This document shows, one piece after another, positions 1-14,145 of a stretch of 64,000 nucleotides of DNA (position 1 is the first letter of the stretch; each line of letters begins with the position of its first letter). The stretch covers positions 73,588,981-73,652,980 of the forward strand of contig OX344762.1 of the NCBI GenBank assembly GCA_947034895.1, given 5' to 3'. The stretch is from Rhytidiadelphus loreus (taxonomy: Eukaryota > Streptophyta > Bryopsida > Hypnales > Hylocomiaceae). The position numbers were made by a program, and so were the translations under genes. The notes beneath the pieces were generated by a model, which saw only the letters and a list, made by a program, of their open reading frames with translations, was not told the origin of the DNA and did no database searches.

Positions 1-410
1 ACACATGGTTTATTTTTCTAAGAATTATGGCATCCACTAAATGACATCTAATAGGTGGATTACAAATGATTTTAAAAGCTTTTGAAAAGAACACTATGAC
101 TATGAAATGAATCACTACAAGAAAAACAATGTATAAATGACTGCAAAGAATGAGTGCATAGGAGTCATTGTGGACAAAAATGACTACACTGTGATTTTGG
201 CCCTTGAAGTCATATTGGACTAGTCATTTTTATAAATAACTATCATAGTATTATCACCATCCATTGTGAGCTTGGATGGGTTTTTGGATGAAACTTTCAA
301 AGTGGTAAAGAAAAAAGAAGTTTAAGGAAATGACTCCTATGTTGCCACGTGGCCAGTCATTTTCAAGTCATCTCGTAGTCACAAATGATCCCTTTTTTTT
401 AATCCTTTTC

Positions 411-690
411 TGAAATCTAGGATTATATTTTGAAATCTAGAAAATTTGAATATTATTTTTGAAATCTAGGATTATATTTTGAAATCTAGGAAATGTGAAT
501 ATTATTTTTTGAAATCTAGGATTATATTCTGAAATCTAGGAAATGTGAATATTTTTCTTCTGAAATCTAGGATTGTATTCTAAAATCTAGGAAATGTGAA
601 AATTATTTTCTAAAATCTAGGATTATATTCTAAAATCTAAGAAATGTGAATATTATTTTCTAATATCTAAAAGATTTGAAGATTATTTTT
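411..690. repeat. Tandem array, about 6 copies of a 50-bp unit
   Basis: Each unit contains two versions of tgaaatctagg, one followed by attatat and one by aaatgtgaatatt. Copies start near 411, 460, 510, 561, 611 and 661. The last copies are the most diverged. The array lies inside the CACTA-like element. Confidence 0.85.
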
Positions 691-738
691 GAGTTGTGGT
701 AAAATGTGCAAAATGAATATATCATATACCGAACACCA

Positions 739-866
739 TACACCATATACAAGATTTATACACCATATACAAATACATGATTCATACACCATATACAAAT
801 ACATGATTCATACACCATATACAAATACGTGATTCATACACCATATACAAATACGTGATTCATACA
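739..866. repeat. Tandem array, about 5 copies of a 26-bp unit
   Basis: The unit tacaccatatacaaatacatgattca repeats from about 739, 758, 784, 810 and 836, with an acatga/acgtga variant. The first copy is short. It lies inside the CACTA-like element and encodes nothing visible. Confidence 0.85.
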
Positions 867-1457
867 TGATACACTATATTTTGCATATGTGTCAAATGGA
901 TTTTCAAGCCATTTAGTGTGTAAATACAAAGAGTTCAAATAACAAGCCTTTTATACAAGTGGGGTGGTAGGAGACAAGACAAACCATGTGGGATTTGTAA
1001 AATGTTGATGCAATAGTAGAGTAGTGATGTGGAAGTCATTATGTAGTTGTGTTAGAGTAAATCGCGATCAAAATAGTAGAGTAGTGACACAGAAATCATT
1101 ATGTAGTCACCTTAGAGTAAATTGTAGTCAAAATACAATCACATAGTTTACTCACTTTTGACTATGGCCTTCACAATGGAATTGATTAAGTCCAAATTGA
1201 AAGTTTAACAATGTTGTGAACAAAAACCAATGGATGAAACATAGACATTGTGAAAGTTATCAACCTAGTACTATAAAAAATTAGAACCAAAAATTGTTTT
1301 TCTATCTCTTATAGGTGCTAAATGTCATCTAAATTTTAGTTTTTGGCCTTTGCATTGTCAATCTAACTTTATTTTTTTAGTTTGTTTTGAAAAAAGCATT
1401 AGTAAATAGAGAAAAAAATCAAAAGAAAAATAAGTCTCCAAGAGTGCATCATTTTAA

Positions 1458-1695
1458 CCCCTACAAGAGCAAGGCCTTTTTTCTACCAAAGAAACACTGA
1501 AAACTGCCATTTCTGTAGCAAAGAGTAAAAGAAAATTTAAAATATTTTTCTTTGACATCTAACCGTAGGATCTTACATCCAACTAGTATTTAAAAGTGTG
1601 GAAAAAATTTCAAAATTTTTGACCGCATAGATTGCAAGATATTTGCATTTAAAGTAGAAAAAACAAGTTTTTCAGTACATTGCGGGACTAGATAA
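1458..1695. mobile_element. Truncated TTAA element (family A fragment)
   Basis: A TTAA at 1454-1457 is followed by CCCCTACAAGAGCAAGGCC and about 240 bases that match the reverse complement of 20340-20578, the right end of the complete family A element. Shared landmarks are the runs around gatcttacatccaactagt and ttgcaagatatttgc. Similarity fades near 1695 and no second end is found, so it is truncated. It is nested in the CACTA-like element. Confidence 0.65.
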
Positions 1696-1902
1696 AGACA
1701 GCACGTTCCGGATGTAAAAATGTGGATGAAGACTCCATACTGCTAAGTCGTCATCTTGTAGTCGCGAATGTGACTCTGAATTGACTATAACGATGACAAC
1801 CCCAAACCCTTAGTGCAATTAGGGAACACGAGTCATATTCAAGTTGTTCTGGACAAGCAGTCATTCTTCTATGGTTACATTTACTCCCATTTCCTTGTAG
1901 TG

Positions 1903-3592
<1,690 letters not shown>

Positions 3593-4266
3593 GTGAATAA
3601 TCATGTTGTGCCTTATTTGGGAAAGAAATTATAGGTTTCATGGAGTCAACATTGTCTTCATTGTGATTCATTATGCTCTCACTTCTATGTGAATAGGATT
3701 AACTATATTTTAAGAGTATTTTTTCTTGTTGTCAACTAAATGCAACGAAAATGTTCAAGTTCTTTGTTACAAAACTTACCTTTCCTCTTTTTCACAAACC
3801 TACCCCAAAATTTTGCTAGCCAAATATTTCAATTATCTTCTTACAACTATTGCATATTTCTTAGTAGAATCTTGATTTTTTTGTATTTTTTTGGTATAAA
3901 AGTTTTTCTAATTCAAGGTTCAAGAAGGTCCATCCTAAATATGCTGGGAAATATGCTCAACACCCTAAAACGTTGAACGAATGTGGATTTGCACCAAATT
4001 AAGTTGAGATCCATAATGGGCTCCCTACCTTGGTGTCAATTATGGTTGTGTGCACTTACTTCAATCCCTAAATGCCTAAGTCTTTCCAAAGGTGTTTTTT
4101 CTATAAAAACAAAGCATGGGTTTATAGTTATCCCCAATGAAGCAAATTTTTTTTTCAAAATCTGACCATATAGATGTTTAGAGAGCTTGCTTATTAATGT
4201 ACATATCATTTTAAAGTGTGAAATTGTGTAGGAGTTGTGAGATTATAACAAGAACAATGTACACAT
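3593..4266. other. Intergenic DNA
   Basis: Two short open frames (3740-3976 and 3983-4165) have no recognisable domain and no supporting splice structure. Nothing else stands out. Confidence 0.4.
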
Positions 4267-4578
4267 CATTACATGTGATTTGGCTCTTGGGGAGGGCTGC
4301 GAGTTCCCAACTCGAAACCCCCCTGAGAACCGCCGATATCCGCTGTTCCCGGCCTATGCTGACTTGGCCGAGAGACGACCAGGTCAGATTTTTGGGAAAA
4401 AAAAAAAAAAAAAAAAAAAAATTAACTTTGTTTCTCAGTTTAAGGACTTAAATTTTTATTTTTATTTTTATTTTAAAAAAAAAAAAAAAATCTGACAACG
4501 GCGTTCTTTTACTGCCGAGGGGATAGCGCCGGGAACGGCCCTAAAACGGCCCTTAAAATCCTGAAATCTCTTCTAATG
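4267..4578. mobile_element. Small inverted-repeat element, CATTAG family, copy 1
   Basis: The right end aaatctcttctaatg is an imperfect inverse of the left end cattacatgtgattt. A GC-rich head and tail enclose a long A run and a T/A-rich core. Length is 312 bp. No coding capacity is visible. Its left end is the most diverged of the family, so that boundary is approximate. Confidence 0.55.
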
Positions 4579-4612
4579 TTTATTTTTAGTATGCTCCCTA
4601 CAATGCTTGAGA

Positions 4613-4912
4613 CATTAGGAGAAATTTAGTTGGTATAGATGGCTGCGAGTTCCTTGGGTTCCCTGAGTTCCCTGAGTTTCCTAACTCTGTGAACTCAACC
4701 ACATGCATAATCTGATGTGGCCGAAGTTTGGGTACATCAGATTTTAATATTTAATTAATTTTTTTAATAAAAAATAAAATATTATAATATATATATATTT
4801 TTTAAATTTATATTAAATTTAAAAAAATAAAATTTTGACTACGTACGTCTGGTTCACAACTAGGAGAACAGGCTTGAAACGGTCTTCCTCTGGCCCAAAA
4901 TCTCTTCTAATG
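4613..4912. mobile_element. Small inverted-repeat element, CATTAG family, copy 2
   Basis: The left end cattaggagaaattt and the right end aaatctcttctaatg are inverted copies. Length is 300 bp and it lies only 34 bp from copy 1. The outside of its right end, read on the minus strand (gtaaattcattagaagag), matches the outside of the left end of copy 3. The interior resembles copy 1 in layout: a GC-rich margin, an AT core, then a GC-rich margin. Confidence 0.6.
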
Positions 4913-5466
4913 AATTTACATATTAAAGTTTTTTGGAATGGGAAGTGACATGAAGAGCTACAAATAGTGTTAGTAAAATAAAATGCACTTTCAAAAAACA
5001 TAATTTCACATGGAAAGCCATAAAACTCGTTACACAATCCATCTTGCAATTGTTGAAATGCAATTTTTTTTATAAGTAGAAATTGCAAATGACTCCAAAT
5101 CAACAGGTGCAAGTTTAAATTTTCAATGGTGAAAATCATGAAAATAATTTCCACTTTCCATTGAGACCATTTTCAAAGCAAAATAGAAGAGTATGATTTT
5201 TTAGATCTCAAATCAAGTGAAATTGACAAGCTTTGCACAAAGTCAAGAAATTGAGTGAAATTTGCAAGTTTTACTCTTCCACCTGTGGTACATATATGCC
5301 TTTGAGGACTTCTCAAAAATCAAATATTTACATTTTTCAGTGAAAAATAAAAGCTTCCAAAAGTTAACCTTTTGTACTATCCATAAATTTTTTTAAACTT
5401 GGCCAAAGGAATTTAATTAACCACACCAAAACGAGCCTGAAATTTTGAAGCAACCATATTGTTTAT
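4913..5466. other. Intergenic DNA
   Basis: No supported feature. A 111-codon minus-strand frame partly overlaps copy 2 of the CATTAG family and has no recognisable domain. Confidence 0.4.
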
Positions 5467-5752
5467 TGAAGGATGAAATCCATGCTCATTCACTCTTAGA
5501 TTATCATCCTATGTTTCGTCATCTTCAGTTTGCTTTAAGTCTTGTGTTCTTGTTTGCATCCAGTTAGTTCTGTAGTTGCTTTTAGAGAGTGTCTATGAAC
5601 AAGAGAGAAGGATGTGCAATGCACATCAGAGCTCTAAGGATAGCTAAAGAATCACAGCATGACTCAATCTGTATACTCTATCTTAATAAAGAGAGATTAC
5701 ATTCTACTTGTTCTTTGATCAATGAAAAAATACTAGAATTAGATTACATTCA
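5467..5752 (+). repeat. 5' LTR of the copia element
   Basis: It starts TGAAGGATGAAATCC and ends ATTACATTCA. It matches 14146-14430 along its length with scattered substitutions, including single-base changes in the gaacaagagagaagg stretch. The divergence of the two LTRs points to an old insertion. Confidence 0.88.
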
Positions 5753-6275
5753 ATAGGTTATGGGCCCTAAGCGCTAAATGCTGCTGTGCGCCTTTACATT
5801 TTCGTTGTGCATGTTTTTAGTTTTCCTGAATACTAAGAATTATAAGCGTTATAGTTTTTGACGTTTATGAGTGATTGGGGACATGGGGTCATTGGACAAT
5901 TTTCTACAGATGCGATGACTTCTTTTATTTCTTTTTATGATGCATTTCTCCAAGCTCCTATTGAGCCACTTCTTCAACCTCCGTCAGTTTCTTTAGATTT
6001 CCAGCTAAATGACGTAGTATTTTCCATTCCTCCTCCAACAGATTTGATTACTCGCTTTCAACTTCATTTTTCAATTTCACAGCCTTTTGGTGGTTTAGAT
6101 CCTCGAGCACGAGCTTAAGTTTACTGATTAATTTAGTATTTCTATTCCGATCGAGAGCGCATGTCTTTTTTGTAGGATTTCCTCATTTTAGATATCTCAC
6201 TTCTTGATCTTCTTGATTTTTCTTGATTTCCTTGTGTTTCTTCTTCATAGATAAATACAATAAAATACTTGTCAA
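5753..6275 (+). other. Leader of the copia element
   Basis: This segment lies between the 5' LTR and gag. Directly after the LTR, ataggttatgggcc could be a worn tRNA primer-binding site, but the match to the usual tRNA-Met complement is poor. An open frame at 5858-6118 has no recognisable domain. Confidence 0.4.
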
Positions 6276-7115
6276 GATGTTTGACGGAATGCAATTCTCC
6301 GTGTGGAAATATCACATGGAAATAGTATTTGAGGCTAAAAAGGTTTTGTGGGTAGTTTCTAGCCTGGACAAGTGTCCAACTCCAATTGATCCTGCTAATA
6401 TCACTCGTCAAGAGCTTAGTCTGATACATACGTGGGATGAAAAAAATGCTAACGCTCACATGTTTATTAGCAAATCAATTTTGCAAAAAATGCTTGATAA
6501 ATTGACTAGCTGTCATACATCAGCAACGATGTGGCAAAAATTCTGTTCCCTGCACCTTAAGAAGACTCCTGAAAGTGTCTTTACACTTCAGGGTATATTA
6601 TAGTCTAGAAAGAAGAATCTAAAAACTTTGAGTTTTTATTCATCAAATATAATTTAAATTCAAGTTTTTCGATTACAAAATGCAAAGTAGTGATGACATT
6701 TCATTGTATATTCAGAACATCATTGAGATGTCTATAATACTTGCTGACTTAGGTCACATTGTCCCTGATAAAATGATCATTTCGAAAATCATTTATAGCC
6801 TCCCTCCGAGCTACAAAAGTATCACTGCGGCTTGGTTGAATGTACTTGAGATTAGCCAAACGGTTGACACTTTAGAAGAATGACTTCTTCGTCACGAGAG
6901 TCTGCTTCATCGGCAAGGAAGAAGAGATCACGAAGCAGATCATGCATTCTTCACCCGTTATGCTTCAGGCTCCGGCTCTAGCTTTTGCTCTCATTCTTTA
7001 TCAAAGAAAGAACAACACTAGAAGGATTTAAGTTACATCCGAGATTTGAAGGCACGTACTAAGTGCTACAATTGTCATGAGCTTGGACATTGGTCTGCTG
7101 ACTGCTTCAAGCCGA
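6276..7115 (+). pseudogene. Copia gag (nucleocapsid) remnant
   Basis: The frame from 6276 starts MFDGMQFSVWKYHMEIVF, the usual copia gag opening (F-x-G-x-x-F/Y-x-x-W). It stops at 6603, resumes at about 6680 in another frame (LPPSYKSITAAWL region) and again at 7046. There the zinc knuckle CYNCHELGHWSADC fits C-x2-C-x4-H-x4-C. Stops and frame changes separate the pieces, so the gene is dead. Confidence 0.85.
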
Positions 7116-7122
7116 AAAGGAA

Positions 7123-8650
7123 ATGTTCCAATGGCGTAAGATTGATGGAGGTATTAGTGAGGCAAATCTTATGGAGAGCTTGTGTATTTCTAGCAATTCC
7201 AATGATGACACTAAATCCTCTTCAGATGATGATTTCGCTTTTATGGTGAGATCAACTATATCGAGCTATGCTTTTTCAGCTGATTCATATATTGATGCTT
7301 GGTTTGCGGACAGTGGTGCTAGTGAACACATGACCGACAAAATTGAGTGGTTTTCTACTTTCCAATCAATCCTGGAAGGTATGCATACTGTTCAAACGGT
7401 TGATGACACAAAGCTATGGATCAGAGGAAAAGGAGATATCTAGATAAAATGTCTTGTTGATGGCAAACATTACAATGGAATTATGCGGGACGTTTTATTT
7501 GTTCCAAAATTCAAGTGCAACCTATTTTCAGTTGACCTTGTATCCAAAAGAAGTCTTTTTTTTTGTCACTTTCCTTGGCAGATGTGAGTTTAATACTTTC
7601 TCTGGAAAAAAGGTTTTAGAGGACATCAGATTTCACAAACTATATCAACTATCAATTACGGTGATACAACCGACACAGAGAATGGCTTTTGGAGTTTTCA
7701 ATTCTGCTCATCTTCTATCGGAATATTTAGAAGAAGCGTATATTTCTAGTTCAATCCTGTCTCATGATACTAATAATGTTGATTTTGGCTTGATCCTATC
7801 TCATTCTCTTGACGGTGATTCAAGCCTGATCTCTTTATCTCATTCCAGTGATGGTGATCCTGTTCTCATTGCTAGCTCTTCGAAAGATGATACTGATCTT
7901 ATTCTCTGGCATGCGCGAATGGGACATGTTAACATTGATACCATTCACAAGATGAGTGGTAATGGCAGTTTATATGATTCCAAATTGGATAAAAATATGC
8001 AATTACAACATCCGTATGAAGGATGTTGTCTCGATAAGCAATACAAATCAAATTACAAGGACGATCATGGTAAACAACGCTCCCTTGTACCTAGTCAACT
8101 TATTTATGGCGATGTTTCTAGAAGACAGATTAAGACTCCTTCCTTAAAGGGATCCTTGTATTATATATTATACAAAGACGATGCGACAGCCTATAGATTT
8201 GTCCAGTTTGCTAAGCAAAAGTCTGAGGCCTTCTCATTTTTCAAATGAGTTGTCAACATGGTTAAACAACAGACAAGAAACGATGTCCTTGCTTTACAAA
8301 CAGACCAAGGTATGGAATTCTTAAACTTTGATTTTAATCAGTATCTTGAAGACAAGAGCATTTCTCGTCAAACTAGTATTGTCTACACACCACAACAGAA
8401 TGGCTATATTGAACGAGAGAACTGCACCGTTATGGAAATGGCACAAAATATCATTCATACTAAGGATTTGTCCACTAAACTATGGACTGAGGCTGTCAAC
8501 ACAACTATTCATATTTTGAACAGAACTATTAATTGACAGCTCGGTATTGAGACTCCTTATGAATGTTGGTTCCAAGAGAAACCTTCAGTCAAATACTACA
8601 AGATTTTTGGCTCTTTGGCTTGGATTTTTGTGAACAAGCAGCAGAGGATG
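7123..8650 (+). pseudogene. Copia protease and integrase remnant
   Basis: The aspartic protease motif DSGASEHMT lies at about 7311-7337. The pre-integrase segment LWHARMGHVN lies near 7900. The integrase core shows TDQGMEF and the QQNGYIERENCTV segment at about 8300-8450, holding catalytic-type Asp and Glu residues. Stop codons at 7441-7443, 8246-8248 and 8534-8536 and frame changes break the polyprotein. Homology can be followed to about 8650 (KPSVKYYKIFGSLAW). Confidence 0.88.
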
Positions 8651-8679
8651 AAACTTAATCTTCATTAGAGAAAAAAGGA

Positions 8680-9725
8680 GCCTAATACAAGGTCCCTTCA
8701 CAAGTCGCTTTGGGGATCCTTATTTACATTTAAATCTGTATTTAGTCTTAGAACAGTGAAGAATTCCCCTATACCTGCCTAGTATAGAAATCATGACGGC
8801 AATACATGGAGGTTCTTTTCCATTGGCTGGCATACTTGAGGTTAGCACTATCTATAATCCCAGATAATTCTGACTCCTGGTACACTTGCACGTTTGCTTT
8901 TGAACAAAATTGAATTCTTTAATGCATGCACAATAATTCTTTATTATAAGAGTTACGTTGTTCTAAAACGTCCTCTAAATTATGAATAAACACTTTCTCT
9001 AATTCTTTTTTTTATATATTCGTTGTAGTCTCTGGCAATACCTTTTAGTGTCTAAGAGTATTGGTTGTGTATTAACTTAAGTCCTAATAAAGCACCTCTA
9101 AAATCCTCATTGTGTATGCCATTCTCAAACAGAGTAATCACTTGACCATGGTTGTTTTCAGGAATTCTGAAGTCCTGATATTCTTCTAATTTTTGAGTCA
9201 CTACCTTCAATGGGAGTATTCTTCTTCTCTCTGGTTACTTCAAAATCAGACATTATTGATCATTCTTTCTATTAATCTCTGTGCCTTAGTGCACATGGTA
9301 GCACCTGATTCATATATATCTCTAATGTGAGCTTTAGGTAACCCAAATTTGAGTAGTTTTCGACTTTTCGTTAATTGATAATGGAAGCTACCGCAATCAA
9401 ACAATATTGAAAGGCATTCTAAACAGTCATGGCATCCGGGTATACACTGGTCCAAAATAGTACTTAGCAGTTTAGATGTATTTAAAAATTGTTAAGCTGA
9501 ATAAACTAAGAATATATTATGACACAAACTGTATCAGGGGAGCAACCTTCAGCTATTATAATAAACATGTTCACCATAAGTAAAAACCAGATTACTTGGG
9601 AAATTCACATTAGGTGGCGACGGTTTATTGTCAACATTCTGTACAATAGTAGCCACTCTACAACTCCTTTAAATAGCCTTGGATTGTCAAAGTGGGGGGG
9701 CCCTCTCCAAGGCTCATTTTTACTC
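8680..9725. other. Segment interrupting copia pol (insertion 1)
   Basis: Copia homology stops shortly after the integrase C-terminal segment and resumes at about 9726 with SVGYSSTSCAYRFGNP, normally adjacent in this family. The roughly 1-kb segment between contains no domain I recognise. A 69-codon minus-strand frame at 9246-9455 is unidentified. Boundaries are approximate, and I found no clear terminal repeats. Confidence 0.55.
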
Positions 9726-11350
9726 AAATGAAAAGTTTTAAAGCTTATTCTGTGGGCTACTCTTCAACAAGCTGTGCTTATCGTTTTGGGAATCCAATCT
9801 CTGACAAGATTATTGAGAGTGCTGATTATATTATCGATGAATGCTCTGGTAAATATCCTCAGCATTTTCCTCCAGACCCTAGCCGTCAAGAATACGTTCA
9901 TTTAACTATTGATTCATTACATGTTATGCTTGATCCTGGTATTAATCTGCAACGTCCGATTGAGGTTATTAGTGATACTTCACGTCCTCACATTAAAATA
10001 TAGCAGATTTCAATAGCAGTGGGAGTTGGTTGAATCCTTCAAGCCCTAGTGATGCTCCTGTCAATATTGATGACAATATCTTGCTTATTCAGCTTCATGT
10101 TTTTCCTTCGAAAGACTCTCAAGTTTTGTTACAAACAGTGGGAGTTTCATCCTCACAGGATATTTTGGTGGACTTTTCTATAGTCGAATCTGATGACCCA
10201 AATGATGAACCTAATAATCCTAGATTTAGATCCATCCAGGAGCTATTGCATAGTACGCCTTGTCCTCCTAATTTCTCAAATTTCCTTGAATTATCGAAAG
10301 AGCCAGAATTGCTAGATTTATTTCAAATTGACCCCATGCATTAGGATGCTACGTCTTTCAAATGTCTTGCTTGCCCTTGTGGGAGAATCTATCCAAGAAC
10401 CTCAAATATATCATAATGCAGTATCTTCTGCTAATTCAATGTCGTGGAAAGATGCCATGGATCGGGAATATGCCTCTTTGATAAAAAATCAGATCCGGTA
10501 GCTTGTCCAAAAACCTTCTGATCGAAAAGCAGTTCAAAATAAATGAGTATATAAGGTTAAATATAAACCAAGTGGCAATGTAGATAGGTTTAAAGCAAGA
10601 CTTGTTGCAAAAGGATTTACACAAAAACGTGGACTTGACTTTACGGAGACTTATTCATCAATGATTTGCTATGATTCCATATGATCAATTTTCACAATTG
10701 CCGCTGCTAAACGAATGCATCTTCGTCAATTTGACATTGGTACTGCTTTTCTTAATGGTGATCTTTTAGAAGAAATCTATATGATTCAACCACAAGGATA
10801 TGTTAATCCTAAGCATCCCAAATATTACTGCAAATTCAAAAAGAGCATCTATGGCCTCCGCCAATCAATTAGGCAATGGAATCTACGCATATCAGTCTTT
10901 TTCAAACAATTTCGACTGATTGTTAGTGAAGCCGACTACTGTGTATATTCAAACCATGGGGAATTGCACACAATACTTGGTATATATGTAGATGATGGCA
11001 TCATAGCCTCCACCAATCCAGATTATGTTGAGAGCATTTTTGGCTGTTTAAAAAGTACATTCAAAGTAACCCGTAGAGAGATGGATTATTTTATTGGTTT
11101 TCAAATCAACCAATGTCCACTTATGGAATCAATATTTGTTCATCAAGAACATTATATCAAAGATGTCCTTCTTCGTTTTGGTATGCAGGACGCTCATGAA
11201 GTATCGACACCCGATGATACCCATACGGTCAGGCTTTGCAAAAACACAAATATTAAAGATCCACCTGTGGATGTTCCATACAAACAAGCAATTGGTTGTT
11301 TAATGTACAACACGATCATCACACACCAAGATATTGGATACGCTGTCGGG
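9726..11350 (+). pseudogene. Copia linker and reverse transcriptase remnant
   Basis: After the YSSTSCAYRFGNP link comes a divergent acidic spacer. The reverse transcriptase then starts around 10430, showing [13 protein letters not shown], then FDIGTAFLNGDL, then the catalytic YVDDG at about 10987-11001. Stops occur at 10342-10344, near 10545 and near 10683. Homology ends abruptly after QDIGYAVG at 11350, where the second foreign segment begins. Confidence 0.88.
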
Positions 11351-13548
11351 TAGAGAGGAGCGCGCTTAGGGAACACACGGTGTGTGTGGCTGTAGGTTGT
11401 GAGTGTAGATGAAAGGCAAGTAACAAAACTCGAATCTTCACTTAATCTTCGCTTGATCTTCACTTCAATCTTCCGTTGACCTATCCTGTGGTGGTTCTAT
11501 AGAGCCAAAGATAAGGGTGTGTAATAAGAAACAAGGCCTCGAACGGGTAAAACGGGATGGCCAAACCACGAGTTGACCATTCGAAAGATTGGCTCTTAAA
11601 TTTCAAACCCACGGTGATCAGGAAGCGCCTTTCACTGGTGTGAACAACAAACAAGATTGACCATGTGGGCCATTAACTCCACTTCGTCGCCACAAACACA
11701 AAATTGAGTGCTTACTGGATAACCACGGCTCGCAACAGGTTTACAATGTAGAAATTGAATTGCAACTAGCCTCCAAAATCATCTGGGAATAACAGAAATG
11801 AAAATGAACCACAAGCTACAACACACTGGAGACACTCAAAGCTCTTCAAATCTTCATTTTCAAGTCTTCAGGCCTTCACATCTTCAAAAATATCTTCAAA
11901 ACTCTAAAGAAACTCCAACTTCACCCTCAAACTACCTAAACTCCACTCAAAAAAAGAAGGCAGCAGACCTTCCTATGCTTCCACACTCATAACTTTTGCA
12001 TTTTTTCTTTAAATTAAAAGATTGATAGCTTTTCTGAGAGTTAACAAAATTTACTATCACTTTTGCAATTTTCAAGTCATTCCAAAACTCTGTCCAACTT
12101 CTATGACTTCTCAAAATTTTGGTCCATAGATGGTAAAAGCAAGAGACTCTTTCACCTTCTTACACTCACAACTCACTTATAAATGCTCCAAATTGAATGA
12201 ATGATACTTTATAGAAAGCTAACAACATTTACTACACTCCATCAAAGTTTCATTTCAAACAAAAGACCTTTCTGTTTTCTATGGTCGGTCAAAGTCTCAA
12301 CCCCTCTTCATAGGAGGCAGCAGACCTCCCTTCACTCAAACAAGCACATATCTCAACTCACAACTTCAAATAAAGAAAAAGAGAACAATTTGAAAATCTA
12401 ACAGTATGATAAACAACTTTTTCAATTTTCATTACCAAATTTCAAAAATCCAATACACAATGAGCCTCCAAACACTCGGTTCCTCCAAAACAACATTGGG
12501 AGAGAAGATGAATAGTGTCCATCTTTTTCTCCCCTTTTCCAACACCTTTTTCTCTACAACAACAAGTGTACATCAACCCTTAACTCTCTTCTAAAGCCAA
12601 CTTACACCTAATGGCCTTCATATTTGGCCCTACATCTATATGTTTATCTTTAACTTAGAAGAAAAATCACTTCAAAGTCCAAACTATTTCCATTCTTTCC
12701 TTCTACAACTATAACCAAACAAAATAATTTCAACAAAATACTTCAAATATGAATTGAAGTACTAACATCAAACCAAAACCTATTAGAGGTAAAAAACTAT
12801 AATTTCAAGGCTGATTTTATTTCATCTGCAAGAACTTGAGAATGCGCTTAATAGTCGTAGTGATGTAATCAACACGACCCGCCTTCGTTAAAGGATTTAC
12901 TTGCCCTTTTAACCAACGATGATGATCACGACTTCCTTCAATAGGCTTCATCAAGCAGTAATATTGATCGACATTGAGACCTTCGAAACATCCTTCAAAT
13001 GTCAAATCTCGACTGCCGGGCTCAACACATTCAACTTGCAACAAAATCATCAGTGTCTGAGCGTCACGTTGAAGATTCCCGTGCCGTCGCCGCTCTACAC
13101 AAAGTTGCTTTGGCGGTCGAGAAGGCCCAGCTTCTTCTTATGAACGCTCATGTGGTGGCGCAAGATTTAGCGGTAGAAAAAGTTGATCCGGTAGTTGTGA
13201 CAATGAAAATTCAAATCCAGATTCCGATTCTGCTACTTCCTCTTGGGACTTTGAAAAAACCCTCTAGTTCGACATTCTAACTATAAAGTGAAAAACAAAT
13301 ATCACTAATGAATTTCAATGAAATTCTAAAACAAAATCATCTTTTTAAATAGATGGCATGTACCTCCACAAAACGTCATCTTGAAGTTATTCAACAAAAT
13401 AGCGTCATCATGAAGCTACTCAATAATACATATTATAATATATTTTTATACTATGAACAAATGTACAACATGACAACGTTGTCAACAAAGTATCATTTTT
13501 CCAAGAGAGGCCGCAAGAGAGTCATTGAACCGCTGTAAAAATGAATCA
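11351..13548. other. Segment interrupting copia pol (insertion 2)
   Basis: About 2.2 kb separates the reverse transcriptase end (IGYAVG) from the RNase H start (YLKCTQRFGLYYIG), which are normally close together. The first 400 bases are GC-richer than their surroundings. From about 11800 to 12800 the segment is rich in cttca/caaact phrases. Open frames at 12817-13050 (minus) and 12999-13280 (plus) have no domain I recognise. It may be another retroelement or a solo LTR, but I could not find matching ends. Confidence 0.5.
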
Positions 13549-14119
13549 TGTGATACCTTAAATGTACACAACGCTTTGGTTTATACTACATTGGTCAAAC
13601 TCCTCTTCTATGCTTAATTGGGTATTTAGATGCTGATTTTGGTGGTGATTTGGATGATTGCAAGAGCCGCACAGGTTTTGTCTATATTTTGGGAATCACA
13701 GCGATTGCCTAGGGAAGCCACAAACATGGTTGTTTTGCAGATTCAACTACAATAGCCAAACTGGTACCAATGGCTGAATCGACAAAAGAAACCATATGGT
13801 TATGTTGGCTTTTAAGAACAATAGACTACATCCAAGAACTTCCTCTCACGATTTATTGTGATAACTAAGCGGCTATTGCTTTGGTAAAAAACCCTGAGTA
13901 CCGCAAATGGACAAAACATATTGATATGAAGTACTATGCCATCAAGACGTTTTATGAAGATAAATTGATGGATTTCAAATACATTCATACACATGAACAA
14001 GTTGCTCACATCCTCACAAAGACATTACCTCGTGATTCTTTCCAACGACTTTGCCAACTAATGGGTATTCAAACATTCCACGAGAATGAGCGGAAGTGTG
14101 TTGATAGGAATTCTACGTA
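13549..14119 (+). pseudogene. Copia RNase H remnant
   Basis: GYLDADFGGDLDDCKSRTGF gives the family's first acidic motif. Later comes IYCDN followed by an in-frame TAA at 13866-13868, where a Gln codon is usual. Then AAIALVKNPEYRKWTKHIDM and HEQVAHILTKTLPRDSF follow, the typical C-terminal end of copia pol. The stop and upstream frame changes make it non-functional. Confidence 0.85.
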
Positions 14120-14145
14120 GAATGTGTATGGATGTATAGGAGTAT

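Larger units (their letters stand above)
113..1902. mobile_element. Non-autonomous CACTA (En/Spm-like) DNA transposon
   Basis: The left end reads CACTACAAGAAAAACAATG and the right end reads CCATTTCCTTGTAGTG, so the termini are inverted repeats of the type CACTACAAGRAA. Both ends are flanked by the same three bases, AAT, and 3-bp duplications are the rule for CACTA elements. The 1.8-kb interior has no long ORF, so no transposase is present and movement would need one supplied from elsewhere. Phrases like gtcatt/aatgac recur near both ends, as the subterminal repeats of this superfamily do. The interior carries two tandem arrays and a fragment of a TTAA element. Confidence 0.8.
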
